64,000 nt of DNA. Source: Proteobacteria bacterium UBA7415. GTDB taxonomy: Bacteria; Pseudomonadota; Gammaproteobacteria; Arenicellales; Arenicellaceae. The position numbers and the translations under genes are program-made. Location: positions 213,754 through 277,753 of the forward strand of contig DKML01000020.1 in assembly GCA_002470515.1 (NCBI GenBank), written 5' to 3'. Under the pieces are notes generated by a model. The model was not told where the DNA came from. It saw nothing but the letters and a program-made list of their open reading frames with translations, and ran no database searches. Position 1 is the first letter of the stretch; each line of letters opens with the position of its first letter. Positions 49,201-57,215 of the stretch are shown piece by piece.

Positions 49201-49757
49201 CCATACAGCGCCATATCAAATACATCTTGAATGTCCGCGGGGTATAACACTGGCATCAATAAATCTTCAAACAGAAGCTCAGAATGGTAGGCGTCTACCG
49301 TCGAGGTCTGTGCTGGATCATCACCAGCTAAGACCAATACGCCACCATGTTTTGAAGACCCCCAATAGTTAGCTTGACGCATCGCATCTAAACTTTGGTC
49401 TAGACCGGGCCCCTTGCCATACCACATTGAGTAGACGCCGTCGTAATTGGCGTCGTTATGAAAATGAGTTTGCTGCGACCCCCAGATAGCCGTAGCAGCC
49501 ATATGTTCATTAACGGCAGGCCAAAACTTAACATGGTGCTCTTTGGCTAGTTCTTCAGCGCGCCACATCTCTTGGTCCATAACCGTCATTGGCGAGCCAC
49601 GGTATCCAGAAATAAAGCCAGCCGTGTTCAAGCCTGCGGCCATGTCTCGTCTTCGTTGAACCATGAGCACTCGCACAAGTGCTTGCGAGCCAGTTAAATA
49701 TATTCGCCCCGAATCAAAGGTGTATTTGTCCTGCAGGGTAACTACTTGTTGATTCAT
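46287..49757 (-). CDS. Fused indolepyruvate/2-oxoacid:ferredoxin oxidoreductase
   Basis: 1156 aa, the length of the aerobic single-chain IOR family. It oxidatively decarboxylates a 2-oxoacid to an acyl-CoA using TPP and Fe-S clusters; characterised relatives act on aryl pyruvates. Residues 1-330 resemble the IorA pyrimidine-binding part. The TPP-binding region follows (CSGCPHNSSTKVPEG, GGVGCHFMAYWMDRDVGYATQMGGEGV, ILFNDAVAMTGGQPVDG). A Cys-rich cluster region sits near residue 630-680 (VCEGCGDCSKKSNC, CNKDYSCNNGFCPSF), then a gamma-subunit-like part (GGVGGTGVITVGALIGMAAH), and the C-terminal DUF6537-like domain. It overlaps the hydroxy-acid oxidase gene by 4 bp, which suggests that they act in sequence. 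Confidence 0.92.
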   Translation of the reverse strand: MNQQVVTLQDKYTFDSGRIYLTGSQALVRVLMVQRRRDMAAGLNTAGFISGYRGSPMTVMDQEMWRAEELAKEHHVKFWPAVNEHMAATAIWGSQQTHFHNDANYDGVYSMWYGKGPGLDQSLDAMRQANYWGSSKHGGVLVLAGDDPAQTSTVDAYHSELLFEDLLMPVLYPADIQDVFDMALYGIALSRFSGAWVGYKLLPETIETAASINAAHDQIQIVTPEFKFPSDGVNSRVGDSWAFQEERLLRYKLPAAVAFARANKLNRVTHDSEMPKFGIAAMGKTWRDALQAIKDLGLSEANLSSMGVRILKVAMPFPVDRETYKEFAAGLSDILVIEDKREQIENALRDVCYHLPEAQRPSIVGRRDEAGLLMTENYGNLHTDRIARIIAARIQKLYVDVDLSGRLNVLDTQLARSQDREALALTRLPYFCSGCPHNSSTKVPEGSRAYGGVGCHFMAYWMDRDVGYATQMGGEGVPWIGQAPFVKTKHVFQQLGDGTYYHSGTLAIRSAVASGVNITYKILFNDAVAMTGGQPVDGPISVPQITNQMRGEGIERIAVVTDEPEKYSTDSNFAAGTTIHHREDLELVQREMREIEGVSILIYDQTCAAEKRRRRKRGTFPDPAKRMFINDRVCEGCGDCSKKSNCVAVLPTETEFGRKRKIDQSACNKDYSCNNGFCPSFVTVLGGDMRKGTAVEGASPDLFNLPEPVIANIPSGGTYGVLSGGVGGTGVITVGALIGMAAHIDKKGVSIVDQMGFAQKGGAVLTHTRIANKPDDINSARINAASADLVLGYDMLTIASDAVLDTFSKRRTTAVINTNKAITGDFTRDPDLQYPSDNVKDRLISVLDSEKTTYLNASDLAVKLLGNSIGANLLLLGFTWQKGLVPLSKTSIYQAIELNGVSPKWNQTAFEWGRCVAHDLDAVIEIANRNSGSQIEFPKTLEQLIEHRTTELTLYQDSKYAQRYLSMVDATKTAESSLDKKNELSMAVARYGYKLMAYKDEYEVGRLYSDPEFKRKLNAEFEGDFKLQFNLSPPSIAPKDKVSGLPKKMTFGPWVLPLFRVLSKLKLLRGTAFDVFGKSSERKMERQLIVDYEETIKTVCSSLNNDNYPLAVQIASLPEKIRGYGHVKEASVTEYHLQLEKMLDAYSKIISLQAGA

Positions 49758-50908
49758 AGATGGTTCCTTGCGATGTGGCGTTCGCTTATTTGATTAATTG
49801 ATGTGACGCCTAACAGGCCCATGTCACGCTCAAGCTCTTCTTTTAATATGCCAAGCACCTTGCTTACACCTGCCTCGCCACCGGCCGCTAAACCGTAGAT
49901 ATAGGGTCTTGCAAAGGAGCAAGCGTCGGCTCCCATGGCCAGTGCTTTAATTATGTGTGTGCCTCTGCGAATTCCGCTGTCGGCAATGATTTCAATTTTG
50001 TCTCCCACAGCGTCGCGAATATTAGCGATTTGATGAATCGTCGGCATGACTCCATCTAATTGTCGGCCGCCATGGGTCGAGACAATAATGGCGCTGGCCC
50101 CTACATCGATGGCCTTTTTAGCGTCTTCAACCGAGAGAATGCCTTTTAGCGCTAGCGGGCCGTCCCAGTTGTTTCGGAACTCAGCGATATCGTTCCAGGT
50201 CACCGAAACGTCGAATAACGAGTGCGCCAACTCAAAAGTGTTCATGCCACCACCAAACGCATCAACTTTATGCGCAATATTGGACATTTCGAAATCTTGA
50301 TTTGAGGCAAGAAAGGGCAAAGACCAAGCAGGCTTAGCAGCAAACTGGAAAAAAGTAGATGGCTTGATCTTAGGAGGAAAGCTTAAGCCGCTGCGCAAAT
50401 CTCGCTCTCTATTACCACCAATCGAACTATCTACCGTAATGCAGATGCTATTAAAGTTCGCCGCCTTAGCGCGCGATAAAAACTCCAACGAGATGCCGCG
50501 ATCTTTGAAAACATACACTTGGAACATCTTAGGGCCCTTAGTCACGGCACCAATCTCTTCAATGCTCGCTGTACCGAAGGTGGCGAGGGAATAGATAATG
50601 CCTAACTCATCTGCCGCTGTTGCCACACCAAACTCTTTGTCTTGATGATATAGGCGACTCGCACCGCTGGGCCCACAGAAAAAGGGAAGGTCCATTTCCA
50701 CGCCCAAAACCTTTGTTTTGGTGTTAATTGAACTGACATCAACGAGCGTTTCGGGAATCAGAGAATAATGATCAAACGCGCTTACATTTTGGCGAAGGGT
50801 GATCTCATCTTCCGCACCGCCATCCATATATTCGAATATAGCGTGAGGCAGTTTTCGCTTCGCAATTTTTCGAAAATCAGCTACGTTGTAACAATTTTTA
50901 ATTGACAT
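49754..50908 (-). CDS. FMN-dependent 2-hydroxy-acid oxidase/dehydrogenase
   Basis: 384 aa. A (beta/alpha)8-barrel of the lactate dehydrogenase LldD/mandelate dehydrogenase/glycolate oxidase family, which oxidises L-2-hydroxy acids to 2-oxoacids. N-terminal DFRKIAKRKLPHAIFEYMDGGAEDEITLRQN; FMN-phosphate site ALKGILSVEDAKKAIDVGASAIIVSTHGGRQLDG, with the catalytic His in STHGGRQLD; ADSGIRRGTHIIKALAMGADACSFARPYIYGLAAGGEAGV. The substrate-binding Arg lies in the same block. The end overlaps the oxidoreductase gene that would consume its 2-oxoacid product. Confidence 0.93.
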   Translation of the reverse strand: MSIKNCYNVADFRKIAKRKLPHAIFEYMDGGAEDEITLRQNVSAFDHYSLIPETLVDVSSINTKTKVLGVEMDLPFFCGPSGASRLYHQDKEFGVATAADELGIIYSLATFGTASIEEIGAVTKGPKMFQVYVFKDRGISLEFLSRAKAANFNSICITVDSSIGGNRERDLRSGLSFPPKIKPSTFFQFAAKPAWSLPFLASNQDFEMSNIAHKVDAFGGGMNTFELAHSLFDVSVTWNDIAEFRNNWDGPLALKGILSVEDAKKAIDVGASAIIVSTHGGRQLDGVMPTIHQIANIRDAVGDKIEIIADSGIRRGTHIIKALAMGADACSFARPYIYGLAAGGEAGVSKVLGILKEELERDMGLLGVTSINQISERHIARNHL

Positions 50909-50942
50909 ATTTTTGCTCTTAGAAGGCTCTCTTTGGTTTGCT

Positions 50943-52091
50943 CTAGAAGGCAGATAAGCCGGTAAGTTGGCGGCCGATGATCAGTTTTTGAACCTCGGTA
51001 GTGCCTTCGGTAAATGAAAACACTTTTACGGCGCGACTGTAGTACTCAACTGGGTATTCTTTAGTTATGCCGCTGCCGCCGTGAATTTGAACAGCATCAG
51101 CTACTATCTCGCAGGCGAGCTCAGTGCCATACCACTTTGACATTGCCGCTTGTAGCTGGGGATCTTCGCCGCGATCGATCATATCCAACGATTTTAGTGC
51201 CATTAATTTGCCTGCTTCTAGCTTCGTGCGCATTTCAGCTAACTTGGCTTGAATCAGCTGCTTGCCAGCAATTGCAGACCCGAATTGCTTGCGCTCACCA
51301 GCGAATGCCAAAGCCTCATCAAAGGCTGCTTGTGCAATGCCAAGCGACATAAGAGCGACAATAGGCCGTGAGGATGATAAGAGCTTCATCATATGAGCCA
51401 TCGCTTTAGGAGCAGGCACCATCACTCGGTGAGCGGGCACCTTGGTGTCCGAGAAAAATACTTGCGCAGTAGACTGACTATTAAGGGCTGTTTTATTTAG
51501 ATTGCTGGTTTCGTAGCCGTCATCACGCTCTACTAAAATCAAACCAAGCCCTTGGTCGTCATCGCCCTCTACGAACCTGGCAAGCAGTAGAATAAAATCG
51601 GAATAGCCACCGCTGGATATCCATGTTTTCTCGCCATTGATAAGGTATACGTCTCCGGCTTTTTTCGCTTTGACTTGCAAAGATGCAACGTCAGAGCCGC
51701 CAGATGGTTCAGACATCCCTACACAACCCAAGATATCTCCTGCCATCATTTCGGGTAGATACTTGGATTTGATATTTTCAGGCGCGCCGGCCATCAACTT
51801 ACTAGTGATACCCATGATCTGTGTGGTGATGCAAATATCGGGGGATGCTTTCGCCAGGTCATGCATCATCAAACCATAACTGACAAGATCAAGTCCCATA
51901 CCGCCATCAGCCTCGGAGACAAATCCGTTGACAATACCGAATGGGATAAGCTTTTTCTGCAATTCAACAGCGAGCTCTTTGTCGATATATTTGTCGCGAT
52001 ATTGATGAGCAATAGGCTTGATTTCAGCATCGAGAAATCGATTAAAACTATCGATGAGTAATTGTTGTTCTTCAGTGTAAGAGAAATTCAT
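50943..52091 (-). CDS. Acyl-CoA dehydrogenase (canonical EGT type)
   Basis: 382 aa, FAD-dependent, forms trans-2-enoyl-CoA from acyl-CoA. Signature GCVGMSEPSGGSDVASLQVKAKKAGDVYLINGEKTWISSGG (FAD/substrate) and YSRAVKVFSFTEGTTEVQKLIIGRQL near the end, with the catalytic-base Glu position of short- and medium-chain members (TEGT). It could act on a 2-methyl-branched or aryl acyl-CoA, given the racemase in the operon, but chain specificity is not readable. It lies 34 bp upstream of the hydroxy-acid oxidase gene. Confidence 0.93.
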   Translation of the reverse strand: MNFSYTEEQQLLIDSFNRFLDAEIKPIAHQYRDKYIDKELAVELQKKLIPFGIVNGFVSEADGGMGLDLVSYGLMMHDLAKASPDICITTQIMGITSKLMAGAPENIKSKYLPEMMAGDILGCVGMSEPSGGSDVASLQVKAKKAGDVYLINGEKTWISSGGYSDFILLLARFVEGDDDQGLGLILVERDDGYETSNLNKTALNSQSTAQVFFSDTKVPAHRVMVPAPKAMAHMMKLLSSSRPIVALMSLGIAQAAFDEALAFAGERKQFGSAIAGKQLIQAKLAEMRTKLEAGKLMALKSLDMIDRGEDPQLQAAMSKWYGTELACEIVADAVQIHGGSGITKEYPVEYYSRAVKVFSFTEGTTEVQKLIIGRQLTGLSAF

Positions 52092-52188
52092 AACGCGCCA
52101 GCTTGAGATTAGGGCTTAAGGTTACGAACTAAGTCTGTGTCTTGCCTATCATTTTTGGCAAACAGCCTGTCAAAGTTAGATATATCGC

Positions 52189-53871
52189 CTATAGACCCAA
52201 TTTTTCAGTGACCGTATCGCGCATAACAAACTTTTGAATCTTACCAGTCACTGTCATGGGGAATTCATCAACAAACTCAACATACCGGGGCTTTTTGAAA
52301 TGGGCTATTTGGCCATCACAATAGGCTTTGATTTCATCTTCATTTAGTTGCTCACCGACAACTGTTTTGATCCACACGCAAAGCTCCTCACCATACTTTT
52401 TATCTGGCACCCCAAACGCGGCAACTTCCATCACCTTGGGATGCGTGTACAGAAAGTCTTCTACTTCTTTGGGGTAAATATTCTCGCCGCCTCGAATCAC
52501 CATGTCTTTAAGCCGACCAGTGATGTTGCCATAACCATTCTCGTCGATGACAGCTAGATCTCCTGTGTGCATCCACTGCGCTGAATCAATTGTTTCAGCC
52601 GTTTTCTCGGGCTCATCCCAGTAGCCTTGCATCACAGAATATCCACGGGTCAAAAGCTCACCTTGCACGCCTCGAGGAACTATTCTGCCGTTTTCGTCAA
52701 TGACCTTGACCTGCACATGCGGATGAACTTTGCCCACAGTGGAGATTCTTAGATCTATGCTATCGCTGGTACTGGATTGAAAACTGACTGGGCTGGTTTC
52801 AGTCATGCCGTATGCAATGGTAACTTGGCTCATGTGCATATCAGTAATGACTCGCTTCATAACCTCTTCAGGGCAGGGTGAGCCTGCCATTATACCGCTG
52901 CGCAGTGATGACAAGTCGTAATCATTGAAGCTTGGCTCGGCTAGTTCAGCCACAAACATGGTTGGCACACCGTATAGCACTGTGCACTTTTCGGCTGCCA
53001 CTGTTTGTAATGCGGTCACTGGGTCGAAACCTAGATCCGGCAACACCATGGTTGAGCCGTGCGTGATACACCCGAGGTTACCCATTACCATGCCAAAGCA
53101 ATGATAGAGTGGAACTGGTATACAGATTCGATCCTTGCTTTCTAAGTTAATAGCTTCTCCAACAAAAAAACCATTGTTCAGAATATTAAAATGGCTAAGC
53201 GTTGCGCCCTTTGGAGATCCTGTTGTGCCGCTGGTGAATTGAATGTTAATTGGATCGTCCGGCGACAGCCTGGTTTGAATTTCGTCTAAAGCGATAATGT
53301 CATCATGAGAGGCCAGCTGGAGTACTTGATCAAAGCTATAGAATCCTTCACGACGTTCCCGTCCCGTCTGTATTACAAACTTTAAGTGAGGGAGTCGTTT
53401 GGATGTTAGATTTCCAAGTTTGGAAGATGTAATCTCTGGCGCCAATGTTTCGATCATCTCGAGATAATTACTTGTTTTGAATTCATCCCAGAGCACTAGG
53501 CCCCGACATCCAGCCTTGTTGAGTGCAAACTCTAGTTCGGTCAGCCGATAGGCAGGGTTTATATTGACCAAAATTAGGCCGGCTTTGGCAGTAGCAAATT
53601 GGGTGATTACCCATTCAGCGCAATTGGGCGCCCATATCCCTACGCGATCGCCTGGAACCAAGCCAAGCCTTATCAATGACGCAGCGAATTGCTTTGCTTT
53701 TTCCTCCAGTTGGAGATAGTTAAGTCGTATTCCTTGATGGTGAGACACTAGTGCTTCATTGTCAGCCCATTGTTCACTGGCGTCACTTAGTGCCTCGCCA
53801 ATGGTTTGGTAAATTAGAGGTTGATCGCTAACCCCATGAACATAGCTAAGTTGAGTAGTATTCAATTTCAC
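52189..53871 (-). CDS. AMP-forming acyl-CoA ligase (fatty-acid or aryl-CoA type)
   Basis: 560 aa. Adenylate-forming enzyme that makes acyl-CoA from a free acid, ATP and CoA. Motifs: [21 protein letters not shown] (P-loop), [15 protein letters not shown] (A5), [39 protein letters not shown] (A7-A8) and [12 protein letters not shown] (A10, catalytic Lys). The GTG start at 53871 is 14 bp after the transporter stop, so these two genes are coupled. The family includes FadD-like and short/medium-chain ligases; the substrate is unknown. Confidence 0.92.
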   Translation of the reverse strand: MKLNTTQLSYVHGVSDQPLIYQTIGEALSDASEQWADNEALVSHHQGIRLNYLQLEEKAKQFAASLIRLGLVPGDRVGIWAPNCAEWVITQFATAKAGLILVNINPAYRLTELEFALNKAGCRGLVLWDEFKTSNYLEMIETLAPEITSSKLGNLTSKRLPHLKFVIQTGRERREGFYSFDQVLQLASHDDIIALDEIQTRLSPDDPINIQFTSGTTGSPKGATLSHFNILNNGFFVGEAINLESKDRICIPVPLYHCFGMVMGNLGCITHGSTMVLPDLGFDPVTALQTVAAEKCTVLYGVPTMFVAELAEPSFNDYDLSSLRSGIMAGSPCPEEVMKRVITDMHMSQVTIAYGMTETSPVSFQSSTSDSIDLRISTVGKVHPHVQVKVIDENGRIVPRGVQGELLTRGYSVMQGYWDEPEKTAETIDSAQWMHTGDLAVIDENGYGNITGRLKDMVIRGGENIYPKEVEDFLYTHPKVMEVAAFGVPDKKYGEELCVWIKTVVGEQLNEDEIKAYCDGQIAHFKKPRYVEFVDEFPMTVTGKIQKFVMRDTVTEKLGL

Positions 53872-53884
53872 CCCATTGAAATGA

Positions 53885-55153
53885 TTAATCGACTATTTTT
53901 TCGCCGCTGCCAAAGAAAAGAAAAATACACGCGCCAACCAAGGATATCGCTGCTGTAACAATAAAAACATTGTCGTACGACCCTGTTGAAGTCAATATAT
54001 AACCCGCAATGGGCGCGCCTAACGCGCCAGCAAGAGTTCCAAATGTATTTACGGTGCCATACAAGATGTCAGCGAATTTAGGCGTGATATCAAGACAATT
54101 AGGTACGATCGCTGCGAATGAAAAAGCCGTTATCCCTAAGGCGCAAAACATCAGTAAGGTGGCTATTTCTGGAGAGGTTGCGTCACGCATAAAAATCATC
54201 ATGACGGCTCCTCCAATCAAACCGAAGCCAACCATTAGCTTGCGAGTGAGTGTGAGTGAAATTCCTTTCTTAATCATGCTATCACCAACCCAACCTCCGA
54301 CATTTAACATCAAGAACATGGATATCCAAGGGAATAGGGAATATATTCCTGCGCCTGAAATATTCAAACCATGCACATCTGCAAAATAGCTCGGCAGCCA
54401 CGACAAAAAGATATAAAGAGTCCAAGAGGATGCGAAACCAGCCGTACAGAGTGCCCAGACTTGTTTTTTTGTAAGCAATTCTCTCCATGGGATATTCTTT
54501 GCCTTTTCGGTAACGCCACCTCCTGCCTCAATTAGAGCAACTTCTTTAGCACTAATCGTGGGGTGTGTCGCAGGTTGGTCGGTGACGAAAAAGTACCAAA
54601 ATATGACCCAAATAAAACCGCTAGCACCAAACAAATAGAAAATTGCTGGCCAACCATAAGCGTTTATAATCCAGCCTCCCAAGAGCAGGGCCAATATGGT
54701 GCCCATGATCGCTCCGGAGGACAGAAATCCCATTGCTCTGGTCTGTTCATTTTTGGGAAACCAGCGGCCAACAATGCCCAATGAAGAAGGTGCCAAGCCA
54801 GCCTCGCCAACGCCCATCAAAAATCTCACTGCAAACAGAGCGGGAAGTGACAACATCGCGGCGGTTGGAGTTAGTATGGTGAAAATTGACCAAAAAACCA
54901 CAGCGGAACCCAACACCAGTTTACCTCCGTACCGATTAGCTAGGTAGCCACCGCCGATTTGCATCAGAAGGTAACCCCAAAAGAATGAGCTGAATACATA
55001 ACCTTTTGTGGTATCGCTCCAACCGAACTCTTGTTGCATACTAATCGCGGCAAGAGAAATATTGACGCGATCTAAGTAACAGATGATGAAAGCTAAAAAT
55101 GCTAACAATAGAAGTGTGTATCGTTTTTGCCAGAATGTCTTAGTCTCTGTCAT
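53885..55153 (-). CDS. MFS transporter of the anion:cation symporter type
   Basis: 422 aa from ATG 55153; a TTG five codons earlier is open but has no family support. Twelve predicted TM helices, with the MFS loop 2-3 motif [15 protein letters not shown] and [41 protein letters not shown]. This N-terminal pattern belongs to the ACS group, which imports carboxylates (tartrate, hexuronates, phthalate, galactonate and relatives). It is the first gene of the operon that ends in acetoacetyl-CoA synthetase and is the likely uptake step. Substrate inferred only. Confidence 0.9.
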   Translation of the reverse strand: MTETKTFWQKRYTLLLLAFLAFIICYLDRVNISLAAISMQQEFGWSDTTKGYVFSSFFWGYLLMQIGGGYLANRYGGKLVLGSAVVFWSIFTILTPTAAMLSLPALFAVRFLMGVGEAGLAPSSLGIVGRWFPKNEQTRAMGFLSSGAIMGTILALLLGGWIINAYGWPAIFYLFGASGFIWVIFWYFFVTDQPATHPTISAKEVALIEAGGGVTEKAKNIPWRELLTKKQVWALCTAGFASSWTLYIFLSWLPSYFADVHGLNISGAGIYSLFPWISMFLMLNVGGWVGDSMIKKGISLTLTRKLMVGFGLIGGAVMMIFMRDATSPEIATLLMFCALGITAFSFAAIVPNCLDITPKFADILYGTVNTFGTLAGALGAPIAGYILTSTGSYDNVFIVTAAISLVGACIFLFFGSGEKIVD

Positions 55154-55312
55154 AGCTCTTCGTCTCAATTTTTAGCTGGTGTTTTATAAATTCTAACACC
55201 GTTAATTTGTCAAATTGGGCACACCGTGCGTCTAAAAGCAAAGTGCGGAGGGTTCTTGCTTCGAATCTATTCAGCTTCAGTTACCATTAGCGATCATACT
55301 TGGAGAATGATT

Positions 55313-56404
55313 ATGTATAACGCCATCGACGATTTTTCAGATAGCTATAGTGAATCGCGTAAGAAGTTTCTATCAGCCATGGCTGGCAAGGGTGACGTGG
55401 TCTCGATACCTCATTCATTAAAGGGTCCAGATGGTGAAGATCTTTCCATGGATTTCGGTGTATTAGGCAAGCCAGACGCAAAACTTGGACTAGTGTTAGT
55501 TTCTGGCACGCACGGCCCAGAAGGCCTATGTGGTTCGGGAGCGCAAACAGGGTTCCTTAACTCTGGGATGCTAGACGACCTATCTGACATTAGAGTCATC
55601 ATCTTACACGCGCATAACCCCTACGGATTTGCATGGTGGCGCCGGACTAATGAAGACAATATTGATCTAAATAGAAATTACTATGACTTCTCTGTGCCGT
55701 TCACTCCCCACCCAGGCTATGACATATTGCGGCCTACCATGGTTCCTGATGAATGGGACCCGGAGGAGGTTGCTGCAGGTTTAGGAGTTTATGAGAAAGA
55801 ACATGGCAAGGTAGGTTTATTAGCCGCGATGGTCAGCGGCCAGAGCCATGACCCTGGTGGATTGTTTTATCGTGGTTCAGGACCATCTTGGTCTAGGCTA
55901 ACCGTTGAGGCAACGCTACCTGGATTATTAGCCGAACAAACTCATGTCGCGCTCATTGATTACCATACTGGCTTGGGGCCTTTTGGAGTGCCTTACATAG
56001 TGCATGGCTATGAAAAGGACACCATTGAGTTTCAGGCTTTTGAAACAGCTTTTGAAGGCGAAGCTCGTTCAACCATGGACACCGAAAACTTAGACGAAGA
56101 TTTACCGGCTTCTCCCGAAGGGCCTCTTGTTCTGTCTATGCAAGCTGTGCTGCCAAACAAACAAAACTACGCCGCGGTCATCGAGTATGGAACAGTACCA
56201 CCAGAACAAGTATTTACAACATTAATGGAAGATAACTGGGTTCATGCTCACGGTAAACTCGACACAGAGCAGGGTCGAGCAGCAAAGGACAGAATGAAAG
56301 AGTGTTTTTATCCTAGCTCAGATAAATGGAAAGGGATGATTTGGGAACGCTCGGTTTGGTCGATTAACTGCGCAGTTAAATTGCTCAGAGATGAAACTGC
56401 CTGA
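55313..56404 (+). CDS. DUF2817 family protein (M14-like carboxypeptidase fold)
   Basis: 363 aa from ATG 55313, chosen because GGAG lies 7 bp upstream; earlier in-frame starts up to 55226 are open but have no such site. It has the DUF2817 core: VLVSGTHGPEGLCGSGAQTGF, with the His and Glu that would bind Zn, HAHNPYGFAWWRRTNEDNIDLNRNYYDF, and IDYHTGLGPFGVPYIVHGY. This matches an M14 zinc carboxypeptidase-like fold. Biochemical function is not established for the family. It is divergent from the MFS gene. A role in cleaving an amide or peptide-like precursor of the island's substrate is possible but unproven. Confidence 0.85.
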   Translation: MYNAIDDFSDSYSESRKKFLSAMAGKGDVVSIPHSLKGPDGEDLSMDFGVLGKPDAKLGLVLVSGTHGPEGLCGSGAQTGFLNSGMLDDLSDIRVIILHAHNPYGFAWWRRTNEDNIDLNRNYYDFSVPFTPHPGYDILRPTMVPDEWDPEEVAAGLGVYEKEHGKVGLLAAMVSGQSHDPGGLFYRGSGPSWSRLTVEATLPGLLAEQTHVALIDYHTGLGPFGVPYIVHGYEKDTIEFQAFETAFEGEARSTMDTENLDEDLPASPEGPLVLSMQAVLPNKQNYAAVIEYGTVPPEQVFTTLMEDNWVHAHGKLDTEQGRAAKDRMKECFYPSSDKWKGMIWERSVWSINCAVKLLRDETA

Positions 56405-56616
56405 ATTAGTCTTGCTGAGATAAGCACGTTTGTAGGTAGGGGGCGAAAATTACTTTAATGGATTAACGACTGTGCGAGTTCTGCTCTAAATTGACGTTCT
56501 AGAGTATCGCGTATTGTCATTTAGCGTAGCGAAGAATCTAAAAACTCTAGTAGAGCCTTCTATCATGAATCAAAGACCTACGCCTCTACATGCAAGGTTG
56601 CCAAGCCTTTGGAGCG

Positions 56617-56731
56617 TTACACAGTAATCACAATGACCGTGATGAGAATAGCGATGACGGCTGTCCAAATTAGATAGGGTATTCGTTTTCAGCTTCGGCT
56701 CTTTCGGATCAGAATAGGCTGCACAACCCAA
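56617..56731 (-). pseudogene. Possible frameshifted small membrane protein
   Basis: The 333-bp spacer after the DUF2817 gene has no ordinary gene. On the minus strand, one frame opened by TTG 56731 reads GCAAYSDPKEPKLK, and the next frame, shifted by one base at an AAAA run near 56685, continues IPYLIWTAVIAILITVIVIT and stops at 56617-56619. Joined, they would make a 38-aa protein with one TM helix. It could be a frameshifted small gene, a sequencing slip, or coincidence. Confidence 0.3.
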
Positions 56732-56737
56732 AAGGTG

Positions 56738-57175
56738 TCAAACTCTACTTTCTATTAAGGAGCTATTTTTAAGTAGCAGGATTACCCTACCATCTTGATT
56801 GATTACTTTGCTTTCATACTGAACAATCCCTCTGTCGGCTAAGGACTTACTTCGTCGTTTAGCCATAGGTTGCTGCTCTACGTAGATAGTATCGTTGGCA
56901 TAAAGTGGCTGCTCTAAGCGCATCTCGTCACAGCCTAGGCCACACACTGTTGCTGTTTGCTCCGTTATTGGGAATTCCAATTTGCGCCACAATGCCATGA
57001 TGTGAATGCCAGAAGCGATTAAACCTCCAAACTCAGATTCTAAGCCAGCCTGAACATCGGTATGAATCGCGCGCGGATCAAACTGCAAAGCAAAGTCGAT
57101 AATTTCCTGTTCCCTAACGGTATAGCTCTCTGATTGAAATTCTTCCCCGATTTCAATGTCTTCATAAAAGCGCAT
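56738..57175 (-). CDS. MaoC-like enoyl-CoA hydratase/dehydratase (first copy)
   Basis: 145 aa, a single hot-dog MaoC domain. It hydrates a 2-enoyl-CoA, or dehydrates a 3-hydroxyacyl-CoA. N-terminal FYEDIEIGEEFQSESYTVREQEIIDFALQFDPRAIHTD, with the Asp-His catalytic pattern (hydratase motif D..IHTD), then LIASGIHIMALWRKL. Probably cotranscribed with the ligase gene upstream, 40 bp away. Confidence 0.9.
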   Translation of the reverse strand: MRFYEDIEIGEEFQSESYTVREQEIIDFALQFDPRAIHTDVQAGLESEFGGLIASGIHIMALWRKLEFPITEQTATVCGLGCDEMRLEQPLYANDTIYVEQQPMAKRRSKSLADRGIVQYESKVINQDGRVILLLKNSSLIESRV

Positions 57176-57215
57176 GGCTATTCAAATTCAATAGGTTGAG
57201 TTAATTGAGGTCTCA

